A stretch of 64,000 bases of DNA from Endozoicomonas sp. ISHI1 (GTDB taxonomy: Bacteria > Pseudomonadota > Gammaproteobacteria > Pseudomonadales > Endozoicomonadaceae), in NCBI RefSeq assembly GCF_024606225.1, contig NZ_JAGRPU010000021.1:49134-113133 (forward strand), in the 5' to 3' direction. Under the pieces are notes generated by a model. The model did no database searches and was not told where the DNA came from. It was given only the letters and a program-made list of their open reading frames with translations. A program made the position numbers and the translations under genes. The first letter of the stretch is position 1. The number at the start of each line of letters is the position of its first letter. Below, one piece after another: positions 34,471 through 44,173 of the stretch.

Positions 34471-36045
34471 TTGACTAGCCAGTATGAGTTTCGTCTGCAA
34501 CTGCTTCAGCAGTCGTCCAACCAAAACCTGCTCAGTGGTATACGACACGGAATCGAACGTGAAGGGCTGAGGGTATCGGCTGACGCACGTTTGTCGCAGT
34601 TTTCTCATCCGGAAGTCTTGGGCAGGACTCTGACGCATCCCTATATCACGACTGACTACTCTGAAGCTTTGCTAGAGTTCATTACTCCGGTCTACTGCAA
34701 GCTGGAAGATGTCATGAAGTTTCTGGAAGAGCTTCATAGCTACACCTGCCAAAACCTTGATAGTGAAACGCTCTGGGCGGGCAGTATGCCGGCTTTGCTG
34801 GAAGGTGAGCAGAGTATTCCTATTGCCCGTTATGGCGACTCTAACCCAGGCAAAATGAAGACTGTCTACCGTGAAGGACTGGCGCATCGTTATGGCAAGG
34901 CGATGCAGACTATTGCCGGCATTCACTATAACTTTTCGTTGCCGGAGTCACTCTGGCAGTTGTTGTCTGATGCTGAGTCTTCAGATCGTTCTCTGGAAGA
35001 TTTCCAGTCAGAATCCTATCTGGCAATGATCAGAAACTTTCGCCGATATTCCTGGCTGCTGATGTATCTTTTCGGAGCTTCACCTGCAGTGAGCAAGAGT
35101 TTCTTTACTCAGCAAAAACCCATCGAATCACTGGCAAAACTGGATGAAGACACATTGTATTTGCCCTGGGCAACCTCTCTGCGAATGAGTGACCTGGGCT
35201 ACACCAATAATGCTCAGTCATCTTTGAGTATTTGTTACAACACTCTGGGAGAGTACGTTTCCAGCCTTGCTAAAGCCATTAAAACCCCCTATCAGCCTTA
35301 TGAAGAGATCGGGCTCAAAAATGGCGATCGTTATCTACAGCTGAATACCAATCTTCTCCAGATCGAGAACGAGTATTACAGCAACATTCGACCCAAGCGA
35401 ATTGCCAAACGGGGCGAAAAGCCCCTGACCGCATTATCACATTATGGCGTTGAATACGTTGAAGTGCGCTGCATGGACATTAATCCAATGGAGCCGCTGG
35501 GGTTGTCCATGGTCGATGCTGCGTTTCTGGATGTTTTTCTGGTGTTTACTGCTTTGATGGACAGTCCTGAAATTAATCATGCAGAGTGCCAGAGAGTGAC
35601 TGAAAACTTTGCCCGAACTGTTTCAGAAGGAAGACGTCCCGGCTTGAAGTTAAATGATGAGCAAGGTCCGGTCACTCTGACTGATTGGGGACTGAGTTTA
35701 ATCGACAAAATGATGCCCGTGGCCCGGATACTGGATCAGGCCAATGAGTCTGATCTGTTCTCGGAATCTCTGATTCAGCAGAAAGAAAAGCTACTGGATT
35801 CTGAGTGCACACCCTCAGCCAGAATCCTGCAGGCACTAAAAAGCAGCGGAGACGGTTATATTAATTGGATGCTCAAGCAGTCTGAAGAGCACTCCCGCTA
35901 TTTCAGCCAACAAGAGATTGAGCCTGAAAGGTTGGAGTATTTTGGGCGTATAGCCGCAGAATCGAGAGCAGACCAGGAGCGATTGAAAGCGTCTGACTCG
36001 ACCCATTTTGATGAGTTTCTGAAACATTATTTTGAATCTGAATGA
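34471..36045 (+). CDS. gshA: Glutamate-cysteine ligase
   Basis: Class I gamma-glutamylcysteine synthetase, first step of glutathione synthesis. Signatures: HGIEREGLRV near the start, TDYSEALLEFITP, GIHYNFSLPESLW, and YVEVRCMDINP. At 524 aa it is the normal size. The only start that preserves the conserved N-terminus is TTG 34471 (MTSQYEF in translation), with GGA about ten bases upstream; a rare start codon and weak site imply modest expression. It is monocistronic. Confidence 0.94.
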   Translation: MTSQYEFRLQLLQQSSNQNLLSGIRHGIEREGLRVSADARLSQFSHPEVLGRTLTHPYITTDYSEALLEFITPVYCKLEDVMKFLEELHSYTCQNLDSETLWAGSMPALLEGEQSIPIARYGDSNPGKMKTVYREGLAHRYGKAMQTIAGIHYNFSLPESLWQLLSDAESSDRSLEDFQSESYLAMIRNFRRYSWLLMYLFGASPAVSKSFFTQQKPIESLAKLDEDTLYLPWATSLRMSDLGYTNNAQSSLSICYNTLGEYVSSLAKAIKTPYQPYEEIGLKNGDRYLQLNTNLLQIENEYYSNIRPKRIAKRGEKPLTALSHYGVEYVEVRCMDINPMEPLGLSMVDAAFLDVFLVFTALMDSPEINHAECQRVTENFARTVSEGRRPGLKLNDEQGPVTLTDWGLSLIDKMMPVARILDQANESDLFSESLIQQKEKLLDSECTPSARILQALKSSGDGYINWMLKQSEEHSRYFSQQEIEPERLEYFGRIAAESRADQERLKASDSTHFDEFLKHYFESE

Positions 36046-36531
36046 TTCATGATTTTTTGAAAAAACGGATCTGGTGAGTAAGTCGAATGATCTTCGGATC
36101 CTGTCAGACTTTCTCACGCATGGAGCTTTCTTTTTACTGGAAAACCCTTTCCTGATGGAGGGTATAAAGTTGTTTTAACTGTTTTCTCCTGTGTTATTTT
36201 TATGTCATTGGTCATACCCTGTTTTTAGATGAGCCGGGAGTTCAGGGCATGGAAGACAGAGTCTCTTTTTTGACTGCATTATTAAATAATTTTTTTTAAT
36301 GAAATCTGATCTTCTTATCCTTAATAGAATTAAAAAACGCTCAAATCCCTGAAAAAACGACTTTTGGAGCGAGTGTACAAATATAATTCAGATCGAAATT
36401 TACAGTAAATTGAAATTACCTCTTGCCGCAAAAAATCCACTGTCATAACCTAGCAACTGAGTCGTCATTTTTAAGGGGCGATAAAGTGATCCCGTTTCGA
36501 GTAGATGAGATCCAAACGAAGAGGAATAGTC
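36046..36531. promoter_or_regulatory. gshA-rsd intergenic region
   Basis: About 486 bp, very AT-rich at 36270-36430 (runs of T and A), likely containing the rsd promoter. No gene, clear operator or perfect hairpin was found. Confidence 0.4.
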
Positions 36532-37002
36532 ATGCTGGAGGGGTGCAAAACGGCCAGAGAACGTTGGGGTGGCGTATCAGAAATCATTGACCGCTGGCTA
36601 AACGAGCGGCAGGCTCTGATCGTTCTCTACTGCTCAATCAATGGAGTGAATCAATTTCACGATGATAAAAGGCCTGTTGCAAATAAATTGAAAGAAATGT
36701 GCCAGATTCTGGTTGATTATGTTTCAGCTGGTCATTTCGAAGTCTACGAACAACTGATTCAGGAAGGTATTGATTTTAATGATGGGGGAGTAGAAATGGC
36801 TCACTCTATTCTGCCCGAACTGGAAAAAAATACGCAGGTTTGTCTGGATTTTAACGACGGTTGTGAGTCCCTTAGTAGTGTGTCTATGCTGCAGGCTCAC
36901 CTGTCCGAGCTAGGTGAAGCTTTGGAAGAACGTTTTTCTCTGGAAGACCAGATGATTGAAGTGCTTCACGAATCTCACAGAGAATTGCTCTCCCAGCATT
37001 AG
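36532..37002 (+). CDS. rsd: Rsd/AlgQ anti-sigma-70 regulator
   Basis: Small helical protein that binds region 4 of sigma-70; in Pseudomonas (AlgQ) it influences alginate and siderophore genes. MLEGCKTARERWGGVSEIIDRWL, CQILVDYVSAGHFEVYEQL and ERFSLEDQMIEVLH match AlgQ closely. ATG 36532 has AAGAGGA seven bases upstream; nine extra codons from 36505 are not needed. The neighbours (FKBP PPIase, AlgP-like protein, ABC-F) repeat the P. aeruginosa algQ-algP order. Confidence 0.94.
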   Translation: MLEGCKTARERWGGVSEIIDRWLNERQALIVLYCSINGVNQFHDDKRPVANKLKEMCQILVDYVSAGHFEVYEQLIQEGIDFNDGGVEMAHSILPELEKNTQVCLDFNDGCESLSSVSMLQAHLSELGEALEERFSLEDQMIEVLHESHRELLSQH

Positions 37003-37076
37003 TAATGCCGGCAGATAGTCTGAATATCTTCCAGCACGCAGTATGAAGGAAACCGCTCAGTCAATGATGGGGATAT

Positions 37077-37784
37077 TTACTTCTGTTTCTCCTCATTGAC
37101 CTGTGAGTCTTTTCTCACACTCAAAAGCTCAACTTTAAAAATCAGCACCTCATTAGGTCTGATTCTCCCGGGAATACCTCCGGGACCATAAGCGAGGTCC
37201 GAAGGGATATAAAGTTCCCAAATGGAGCCTTCTTGCATCTGCTTCAGACCTTCAGTCCAGCCTTTGATGACCTGATTCAGTTTGAACGTCACCGGTTGGT
37301 TTATGCTGTATGAACTGTCAAAGACCCTGCCATCAACAAGACGTCCTTCGTAATGGACAGTCACTTCACTGTTTTCTTGTGGTTTAATACCTTGACCGCT
37401 TTTAATCACTTTGTATTGAAGGCCACTTTTCAGTGTCTTTATGCCTGATTTTTTAGAGTTATCTTTCAGGAAAGCCTGACCTTTTTCAAGGTTCTTTTTT
37501 GCTTCTTCTGCCAGTTGTTCCTGACGTTTTTTCTCTTGATCCTTCCGGGCTTTTTCGATCAGCTTGAACATTTCCTGCTTGTCAAAAGCCAAAGGTTTGT
37601 TCTCCAGAGTATCCTTGATTCCCTGAGACAATGCGTCTGAGTTAATGCCCTCGAACTGCTTGAGTTGCTCGGCCAAAATTGCACCCAGACTGTAGCTGAG
37701 TTTGTCTGACTCTTTCTCCAGGACAGCAACTGATTGCATGGAACAGGACATCAGGGCGATGCTAGCAAGTGCTTTTAGTCTCAT
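37077..37784 (-). CDS. FKBP-type peptidyl-prolyl isomerase, exported
   Basis: Periplasmic proline isomerase/chaperone of the FkpA/Mip kind. An N-terminal signal (MRLKALASIALMSCSMQSVAVL) is followed by a helical dimerisation domain (KLSYSLGAILAEQLKQF... to about 110, with a charged coiled coil), and then the FKBP domain at about 125-220 (VTVHYEGRLVDGRVFDSS, VIKGWTEGLKQM, IPSDLAYG). LMSC could be a poor lipobox, so lipoprotein status is open. It is the counterpart of the FKBP gene beside algP in Pseudomonas, transcribed convergently to rsd. Confidence 0.92.
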   Translation of the reverse strand: MRLKALASIALMSCSMQSVAVLEKESDKLSYSLGAILAEQLKQFEGINSDALSQGIKDTLENKPLAFDKQEMFKLIEKARKDQEKKRQEQLAEEAKKNLEKGQAFLKDNSKKSGIKTLKSGLQYKVIKSGQGIKPQENSEVTVHYEGRLVDGRVFDSSYSINQPVTFKLNQVIKGWTEGLKQMQEGSIWELYIPSDLAYGPGGIPGRIRPNEVLIFKVELLSVRKDSQVNEEKQK

Positions 37785-38205
37785 GAAGTCTCTCTATTTA
37801 TTGCGAAAATGCAGCTCTTCCTGAATTTGCAGTGATTGTTTTCATGTTCCGACCAGGCTGCATTTCCGGCTCATGAGTGTTTGTGTTAGCTCGACAAAGA
37901 AAGGGTCAAATTTTTCTTAGTACAAAAGTTCCTCCATCTTTGTGCAAACATCAAGAGATAGCAAGTGCTATGGAACATTGGTTATACAAAAATGCCTTAA
38001 ATACAAGGGTTAAATGACTCTCATAAAAAAATAAAACGAGAGGCGGCAAGTTTTTTTTGAAGGAAAAAAATCATTTTATATAAAAAAATGTATAAAAAAA
38101 TTTGCAGTCGCGTGATAAGCACTCTATTTTCTAATTAAAACTGGATATAAATTATTCAGCTTTTATATAGAGGTACTTCTAAAGGCAATGACGAGGGATG
38201 ACCAA
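37785..38205. promoter_or_regulatory. AT-rich divergent region FKBP / AlgP-like gene
   Basis: About 420 bp. From 38020 to 38160 it is almost only A and T with long homopolymer runs, a curved-DNA type promoter region for the histone-like gene. No further gene is seen. Confidence 0.45.
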
Positions 38206-38724
38206 ATGCCTGTAGCCAAAAAGAAACCAGCCGCTAAAAAGGCTGTTAAAAAACCAGCGGCTAAAAAGCCAGTTGAAAAAAAACCGGCAGCTAAAAAAGC
38301 AGCAGCCAAAAAGCCTGCAGCTAAAAAAGCAGCCGCCAAAAAGCCTGCAGCTAAAAAAGCAGCCGCCAAAAAGCCTGCAGTTAAAAAAACTGCAGCGAAG
38401 AAGACTACCCGCAAGGTAGATCCGGTTAAGAAGCTGGAAAAAGAAATTGAAGCGCTTAAGAAAAAACTGGATAAGGCTAAAGAGTCTTTGAAGAAAGCAA
38501 AGACCAAGGCTAAGGCCGATGCCAAGAAAAAAGCGCCCGCCAAGAAAAAGGCGCCTGCTCGTAAGGCGGCTGCCAAAAAGACGGTAGCTAAGAAAAAGGC
38601 GCCTGCTCGTAAAGCAGCTGCCAATAAGGCGGTAGTGAAGAAAAAAGCGCCAGTTCGCAAGGCCGCTGCCAAAAAGGCTCCAGCCAGGAAGAAAGCGACA
38701 GCCAAGAGAAAAGACAAGCGTTAA
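38206..38724 (+). CDS. Histone H1-like Lys/Ala/Pro-repeat protein (AlgP-like)
   Basis: Nucleoid-associated protein of the eukaryotic-H1-like type. Two KKPAAKKA-rich arms (about 1-65 and 110-170) flank a short coiled coil (VKKLEKEIEALKKKLDKAKE). In P. aeruginosa AlgP the repeats form a single C-terminal arm; here both ends carry them. The synteny (rsd/algQ, FKBP, ABC-F) supports orthology of the locus. The start is ATG 38206 (MPVAKKK) with GAGGG eight bases upstream; ATG 38188 with AAAGG close by would add six residues. DNA binding is inferred from composition. Confidence 0.88.
   Translation: MPVAKKKPAAKKAVKKPAAKKPVEKKPAAKKAAAKKPAAKKAAAKKPAAKKAAAKKPAVKKTAAKKTTRKVDPVKKLEKEIEALKKKLDKAKESLKKAKTKAKADAKKKAPAKKKAPARKAAAKKTVAKKKAPARKAAANKAVVKKKAPVRKAAAKKAPARKKATAKRKDKR
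38284..38403 (+). repeat. Four 30-bp tandem repeats in the AlgP-like gene
   Basis: Units start at 38284, 38314, 38344 and 38374. The second and third are identical, each encoding PAAKKAAAKK. Such repeats can change copy number by slippage without shifting frame. Confidence 0.85.
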
Positions 38725-38992
38725 TCTCTTAAGCAGTATCCGCAGGAGAGGAAAGCCTCTCCTGCAATAAAACCAAATAATCCGTATCCCTCTCGCCAGC
38801 TATCAGCGAGTACTTCTTTGTGGCAATGATTACGTTGCCACATTTTTGGAAGTAGCCTGCCCTGGGTTTTGATCTCGAATGTCTTGATCAGCCTGCCAGA
38901 TATTAACTTCTTGTAGTATGTCGATCTTTGAATCCACAGTGGGTTCATATTCCCGTAGGAATGCCAGTGAAACAGCGTTTATAATGCGCGCC

Positions 38993-40906
38993 ATGATTAA
39001 TTTGAACTCAGTCAGTTTATTGCGCTCTGGCAAGGTTTTGCTGGAAGAAACCAGCGCAACAATTCATCACGGCCAGCATGTTGGACTGGTGGGCGCCAAT
39101 GGGTGTGGCAAGTCGAGTCTGCTGGCCCTGATTATGGGTAACCTGCAACCGGACAAGGGCGATGTCGGCATCGATGCGGGTCGGGGGATTGCTCATATGG
39201 CCCAGGAGGTTTTGGCTCTGGACCAGAAAGCCGTCGATTATGTGCTGGACGGTGATGAAACACTTCGGGAAATAGAAAAATCCATCAAGTGTGCCGAACA
39301 AGAACAAGAGCATGGCAGGCTTGCTGAACTTCACGAAAAGCTGCTTCAGGCAGATGGCTACACAGCACGTTCCCGTGCCGAACAAATGCTCCATGGTCTT
39401 GGATTTTCCCATGAAAAAATCGACTGTAGCGTAAAAGATTTCTCCGGTGGCTGGAGAATGAGATTGAATCTGGCAAGAACTCTCATGTGTCGTTCGGATT
39501 TACTTTTCCTTGATGAGCCAACCAACCACCTTGATCTGGACGCTATTGTCTGGTTGGAAAGTTTTCTTAAGCGTTACCAGGGGACGTTGATTATCATCTC
39601 TCACGACCGTGATTTTCTGGACGCAGTGATTGACATTACCCTCCATATTGAGCATCGGAAACTGCACACCTATCGTGGTAACTATTCTGCTTTTGAACGG
39701 ATGCGCTCTGAGCGTCTTCAACAGCAGCAGGCTGCTTTTGAAAAGCAACAAAAGCAGCGCGCTCACATGGAGACGTTTGTTGAGCGGTTTCGTGCCAAAG
39801 CGACCAAGGCGAAACAGGCACAGAGTCGCCTAAAAGCGCTGGCCAGACTGGAAGAAATAGCGCCGGCCCACGTCGATTCACCTTTCAGCTTCAGCTTTCC
39901 TGATCCTGAAAAAATGTCTTCACCACTGCTGACCCTCGACAAGGCGGAGTTGGGTTATAAAGGCAACACACTTATCAGGCTGAAACTGAATATCCTGCCT
40001 GGCAGTCGCATTGGTTTGCTGGGGGCTAACGGTGCGGGTAAATCAACCTTGATTCGGACACTGGCTGGAGAGCTTCCTCTGGTAGCTGGCCAGAGACATG
40101 ATGGAGAGCACCTGAGAGTAGGATATTTTGCCCAGCATCAATTGGAAAAACTCGATGCCGATGCCAGCCCATTGCTTCATCTACAACGAATGTCGCCTGG
40201 GGCACGGGAACAGGAGTTGAGAAACTTTCTGGGCGGTTTTGGTTTTCATGGTGATAAGGCTCTGGAAACGATTGCAGGTTTTTCTGGTGGCGAACAGGCG
40301 AGGCTGGCCCTGGCTATTGTAGCCTGGCAAAAGCCAAACCTGCTGTTGCTGGATGAACCAACCAACCACCTTGACCTTGAGATGCGTCATGCTCTGACTA
40401 TGGCTCTGCAGACATTCGAAGGAGCCATGATACTGGTGTCGCATGATCGTAATCTCCTGCGCAGTACTACAGACGATCTTTTTCTGGTCCATGATGGCCG
40501 GGTTGAAGCTTTTGAAGGCGATCTGGAGGATTATAGCGTCTGGTTAACTCAGCAGCGTCAGGAAGATAAATCAGAAAATATTTCTGAAACGGTTCAATCG
40601 ACTCACTCGGCACAAGCCCGCAAAGAGCAGAAACGTCTGGATGCAGAGCGTCGTAAGCAGCTCAGGCCGATGAAAAAGAAAGTGGATTCTCTGGAGCAAA
40701 AACTGGAGAAGTTGCAATCGTTGCTGGTTGAGGTTGAATCTGAACTGGCCAGTCCGGAGCTCTATGAAAGTGCAGAAAAAGAACGTTTGAAATTATTGCT
40801 CGATCAACAGACTCGATATAAGAAGGGCATCGCGGAAACCGAAGAAGAGTGGATTGAAGCGCTGGAGCAACTTGAAGCAATGGAAAGCGGATCATTCTCC
40901 GCCTGA
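38993..40906 (+). CDS. ABC-F family ATPase (YheS-like)
   Basis: Soluble protein with two ABC domains, of the ribosome-associated ABC-F class; YheS acts on stalled translation. Domain 1: Walker A GANGCGKSS, signature FSGGWRMRL, Walker B LFLDEPTNHLDLD. Domain 2: GANGAGKST, FSGGEQARL, LLLDEPTNHLDLE. A P-site tether linker with coiled coil lies between (about 235-300), and a charged coiled coil forms the C-terminus (570-625). There are no membrane segments. ATG 38993 (MINLNSVSLL) matches family starts; 25 extra codons from 38918 are not conserved. A TATAAT at 38980-38985 ends seven bases before this ATG. Confidence 0.93.
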   Translation: MINLNSVSLLRSGKVLLEETSATIHHGQHVGLVGANGCGKSSLLALIMGNLQPDKGDVGIDAGRGIAHMAQEVLALDQKAVDYVLDGDETLREIEKSIKCAEQEQEHGRLAELHEKLLQADGYTARSRAEQMLHGLGFSHEKIDCSVKDFSGGWRMRLNLARTLMCRSDLLFLDEPTNHLDLDAIVWLESFLKRYQGTLIIISHDRDFLDAVIDITLHIEHRKLHTYRGNYSAFERMRSERLQQQQAAFEKQQKQRAHMETFVERFRAKATKAKQAQSRLKALARLEEIAPAHVDSPFSFSFPDPEKMSSPLLTLDKAELGYKGNTLIRLKLNILPGSRIGLLGANGAGKSTLIRTLAGELPLVAGQRHDGEHLRVGYFAQHQLEKLDADASPLLHLQRMSPGAREQELRNFLGGFGFHGDKALETIAGFSGGEQARLALAIVAWQKPNLLLLDEPTNHLDLEMRHALTMALQTFEGAMILVSHDRNLLRSTTDDLFLVHDGRVEAFEGDLEDYSVWLTQQRQEDKSENISETVQSTHSAQARKEQKRLDAERRKQLRPMKKKVDSLEQKLEKLQSLLVEVESELASPELYESAEKERLKLLLDQQTRYKKGIAETEEEWIEALEQLEAMESGSFSA

Positions 40907-40994
40907 TGACAATCAGGCGGTAGAAACTGCCTGGCAGCTAAAGAGCAGGAGCTTCATTCCCGAAGCATGGGCCATGAACCTGATTTATGACCTT

Positions 40995-41228
40995 TTATGC
41001 CTGCTCGTATGCCACATCTTCAGCTTCATCGGATACGCTGTCCAGTTTGCCTAACAGAGTACCCACCCTGTCGCTCCAGGAACTTAATTCCTGTTTCAGA
41101 TGAGTGTTTTCGTCTTCCAGACGGTTATTGGTTGAACGCAATTCCTCAAGCTCCATTCGAGTGAGCTCAAGTTTGTCGATCAGGTTTTGAAGCTTGTTTT
41201 CAAGTTGGCTTAAGGATTCAATGGACAT
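40995..41228 (-). CDS. Small coiled-coil protein, TIGR02449/ZapB-like
   Basis: The 77 aa form almost entirely one coiled coil (LENKLQNLIDKLELTRMELEELRSTNN... with regular heptads). This resembles the TIGR02449 proteins found next to zapA in Pseudomonas, and ZapB in general shape. These may act in cell division, but zapA itself is not next door here, so the function is only suggestive. It starts at ATG 41228. Confidence 0.7.
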   Translation of the reverse strand: MSIESLSQLENKLQNLIDKLELTRMELEELRSTNNRLEDENTHLKQELSSWSDRVGTLLGKLDSVSDEAEDVAYEQA

Positions 41229-41740
41229 AGTTGTTACTTTTTCACCGGGAAATAGTTCGGACGAAATCAGCCTGTCTGTAACAGATAGCTGCCTGCCTAT
41301 TCTAACGAAGCAGCAGTTTGGCAGGCTTCTGTGCAGTTAAGGGTGACTTTTACACTGGCTCTACGATAGCACATACTTCAGGCTAAGTTCAGATAAGTTA
41401 CTTATATGCAGGCTATACTTGCGAAGTAATTACACAAGAATGAGGGTGATAGGCGAATGTTTATGACTCTGTTCTGAAGTGAATCTATCGTTTCAGAAAT
41501 GCTTTGAAAACGACGAGCATCGCTTACCGGTTGAACAGTCTGCTACCGACTCATTACTTCCCTTTTCCTGATCCATCTCTAATGTCGGTGCAGCGGGACA
41601 ACCTTCACGGTAATAAAGGTCGCTGGTGTGGCTCACAGGAATTTTACTGAAGTCATTCAGGAATCTTGATGCTTTTCAGAATTGCACAGGACAGCCAAAG
41701 ATCCTGTGTAATAGAGGTGGAATGCCTCAAGGAGTTTTGC
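41229..41740. other. Intergenic region, about 510 bp
   Basis: Contains GCCTGCC...GGCAGGC (41291-41327 region) as a long-loop stem and AT-rich DNA near 41390-41430. I looked for 6S RNA, which sits near zapA in related genomes, but saw no matching structure. No protein gene is supported. Confidence 0.4.
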
Positions 41741-41968
41741 ATGAGCGAAACGACACTACCCGACGCAACAATTGTCTCTGTTCTCAATGTCGAGGATGAA
41801 GCGATGAGGGCTTTTTACATCTCCCTGACCTGTAATCAGAGCGTCGACGAATACATTCAAGATCAGCATCTTTACTTTTCTTCACGTCAGGTAGAAGGTG
41901 TTTTCCTGAGTCATCTGCTGGCTTTGACGGAGTTGGCTCTGGACCGTTGTTTTCTGCTTAGCCACTAA
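41741..41968 (+). CDS. Small protein of unknown function, 75 aa
   Basis: Not recognised. A near-ideal ribosome binding site (AAGGAG, six-base spacer) fixes ATG 41741 and makes translation likely. The product (MSETTLPDATIVSVLNVEDE... to LALDRCFLLSH) is acidic, with predicted amphipathic helices and no signal peptide. A frame beginning 25 codons earlier lacks such a site. It is followed 13 bp later by a possible TTG-started ORF, and metX lies further downstream. Confidence 0.55.
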   Translation: MSETTLPDATIVSVLNVEDEAMRAFYISLTCNQSVDEYIQDQHLYFSSRQVEGVFLSHLLALTELALDRCFLLSH

Positions 41969-41981
41969 AGAACCTGAGGTC

Positions 41982-42260
41982 TTGAGTCAGTATTTATTTT
42001 TTAATGGCTATTTTCTATTTCAGAAAAAGAGATTTCATCTTCATGGGGATGAAGTCATTTTTATTGAAAATGACACCTGCAATGAAGTATCAAACCAGGA
42101 ATTTGATGTGATGAGTGTTGTTTCACTGAACTCACTCTTGCGATCTCCGGCTTGCATACTGACAAGTATCCATCAAATAGATACACTCCCCCGTTCTGAG
42201 GTTGCCGCAAAAGTGCTGCGCTATGCTCGCAACTTTTGCAGCAGCCTCTACCGATTGTGA
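41982..42260 (+). CDS. Possible small ORF, 92 aa, TTG start
   Basis: An open frame 13 bp after the 75-aa gene, with GAGG close before a TTG. The product (MSQYLFFNGYFLFQ... to RNFCSSLYRL) has no recognisable domain. It could form a small operon with the preceding gene, but an equally long frame exists on the other strand, so coding status is doubtful. Confidence 0.3.
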   Translation: MSQYLFFNGYFLFQKKRFHLHGDEVIFIENDTCNEVSNQEFDVMSVVSLNSLLRSPACILTSIHQIDTLPRSEVAAKVLRYARNFCSSLYRL

Positions 42261-42412
42261 ATGCAGATTGGGTTTCCAGGTTAACTGTGTTCGTCTGATG
42301 ATCATGCATGCCGATGGACAATCCGTGGAAAGCACCATGAGTAAAAGAACAGTTTTTCATCACTCGACGTGCTGAAAAGTGTTTCACGGTAACAAGTGAT
42401 AGATAGGTAACT

Positions 42413-43570
42413 ATGCCAGAAACTATTCCCCCTGACTCGGTGGGCCTGGTCGAACCCGAAACGGTTCATTTTGATCGGCCCCTTCGGCTAAGTTGTGGTC
42501 AAACCCTGAACGAATATGACCTGGTAATTGAAACCTATGGTGAGCTGAATACCGAAAAGAATAATGGTGTTTTGATTTGCCACGCGCTCAGTGGCCATCA
42601 CCATGCAGCCGGTTATCACACCATGGAAGACCGTAAGCCTGGCTGGTGGGATAACTTTATTGGTCCCGGCAAGCCTCTGGATACCAATCACTTCTTTGTT
42701 GTCAGTCTGAACAATCTCGGGGGTTGTCATGGCAGCACAGGCCCGATCAGTATCAACCCACAAACTGGCAAACTCTACGGTTCTGATTTTCCCATACTGA
42801 CTGTGGAAGATTGGGTCGAGAGCCAGGCCAGACTGGCAGATCATCTGGGTATTCGACAATGGGCTGCGGTGGTGGGTGGCAGTCTTGGCGGCATGCAAAC
42901 GCTTTACTGGTCTATGGCTTATCCTGAACGTCTGCGTCATGCTGTAGTCATTGCCTCTGCACCGAAACTGTCGGCACAGAATATTGCCTTCAATGAAGTG
43001 GCCCGTCAGGCCATTCGCTCCGATGAAAACTTTCGGGATGGCCAATATCTTGAAGAGGGAACGCTACCCAAGAGCGGCCTGGGATTAGCCAGGATGGTAG
43101 GCCACATCACCTATCTGTCCGATGATGCCATGGGACAGAAGTTTGGCCGTGAACTCAAGAGTGGGGAGTACAGTTTCGATTATGGCGCTCAGTTCCAGGT
43201 AGAGAGCTATCTCCGCTATCAGGGGGAACACTTCTCTGGCAGCTTTGATGCCAACACCTATCTGCTGATGACCCGGGCACTGGATTATTTTGATCCGGCC
43301 CGGAAGTTTAATGATGATCTTGCTCAGGCCCTGTCTCCAGCCAAAGCACACTTTTTGCTGGTTTCATTCACTACCGACTGGCGTTTCTCCCCGGAGCGTT
43401 CCAGAGAGATTACCGATGCACTCCTGAAGGCGGGCAAGCAGGTCTCTTACATGGAAGTGGATGCTCCCCAGGGGCACGATGCATTCCTGATGAACATTCC
43501 CCGATATGTGAATGCCATTTCGGGCTATATGAAACGAGTCGCTGTCGAGTGCAAAGAGGCTGCTGTATGA
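42413..43570 (+). CDS. metX: Homoserine O-acyltransferase MetX
   Basis: Alpha/beta-hydrolase acylating homoserine (acetyl- or succinyl-CoA donor) to start methionine synthesis. The nucleophile elbow GGSLGGMQ carries the catalytic serine. [13 protein letters not shown] contains the Asp and [10 protein letters not shown] the His; [13 protein letters not shown] and [10 protein letters not shown] are family segments. The 385-aa length is normal. It is followed by metW with a 4-base overlap. In gammaproteobacteria with this pair MetX is often a succinyltransferase needing MetW; the donor cannot be decided by eye. Confidence 0.96.
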   Translation: MPETIPPDSVGLVEPETVHFDRPLRLSCGQTLNEYDLVIETYGELNTEKNNGVLICHALSGHHHAAGYHTMEDRKPGWWDNFIGPGKPLDTNHFFVVSLNNLGGCHGSTGPISINPQTGKLYGSDFPILTVEDWVESQARLADHLGIRQWAAVVGGSLGGMQTLYWSMAYPERLRHAVVIASAPKLSAQNIAFNEVARQAIRSDENFRDGQYLEEGTLPKSGLGLARMVGHITYLSDDAMGQKFGRELKSGEYSFDYGAQFQVESYLRYQGEHFSGSFDANTYLLMTRALDYFDPARKFNDDLAQALSPAKAHFLLVSFTTDWRFSPERSREITDALLKAGKQVSYMEVDAPQGHDAFLMNIPRYVNAISGYMKRVAVECKEAAV

Positions 43571-44169
43571 GTAACCGTGTTGATTTTGCCATTATCAGTG
43601 ACTGGATTGACCAGGGCAGTCGGGTTCTTGATCTGGCCTGCGGTGAAGGCACTCTGCTGGCAGACCTGGGCAAAAACAAGCAGGTTCGGGGTTATGGGCT
43701 GGAGATTAATCCACAGAATATTCAGAACTGTATTGAAAGTGGCGTGAACGTTCTTGAGCAAAACATTGACCAGGGGTTGGACAATTTTGGCGATCAAAGT
43801 TTTGATACCGTGGTGATGACTCAAGCTCTACAGGCCTTGCAGTTTCCCCATTTAGCACTCGATGAAATGCTGAGAGTGGGCCGGGAGTGCATTGTTACCT
43901 TCCCAAATTTTGGTCACTGGCGTTGCCGTTGGTATCTGGCTACCAAAGGTAGAATGCCGGTATCCAAATTTATGCCTTATACCTGGTATGACACACCTAA
44001 TATACACTTCTGCACGTTTAAGGATTTTGAAGATCTTTGCCATCAGAAAAAGCTGAAGATCATTAATCGTATGGTAACAGATAGCGCCAACAGGGGAGGC
44101 TGGAGAACCCGCCTGCTGCCCAACCTGATGGGAGAAGTGGCTATCTATCATCTGACTCGAGGAGAGTGA
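43567..44169 (+). CDS. metW: Methionine biosynthesis protein MetW
   Basis: SAM-methyltransferase-fold protein that partners MetX. The SAM motif [16 protein letters not shown] is near the start, with [13 protein letters not shown] and [18 protein letters not shown] further on. The ATG overlaps the metX stop (ATGA), so translation is coupled. The length of 200 aa is usual. A six-codon upstream extension lies inside metX and is unnecessary. Confidence 0.95.
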   Translation: MSNRVDFAIISDWIDQGSRVLDLACGEGTLLADLGKNKQVRGYGLEINPQNIQNCIESGVNVLEQNIDQGLDNFGDQSFDTVVMTQALQALQFPHLALDEMLRVGRECIVTFPNFGHWRCRWYLATKGRMPVSKFMPYTWYDTPNIHFCTFKDFEDLCHQKKLKIINRMVTDSANRGGWRTRLLPNLMGEVAIYHLTRGE

Positions 44170-44173
44170 AGTC

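Noticed and set aside
41229..41740. 6S RNA
   Set aside because: Expected near zapA in Pseudomonas-like genomes, but no long internally bulged hairpin with closing stem was found.
42061..42387. 108-aa minus-strand ORF
   Set aside because: Overlaps the better placed plus-strand frames and has no recognisable features.
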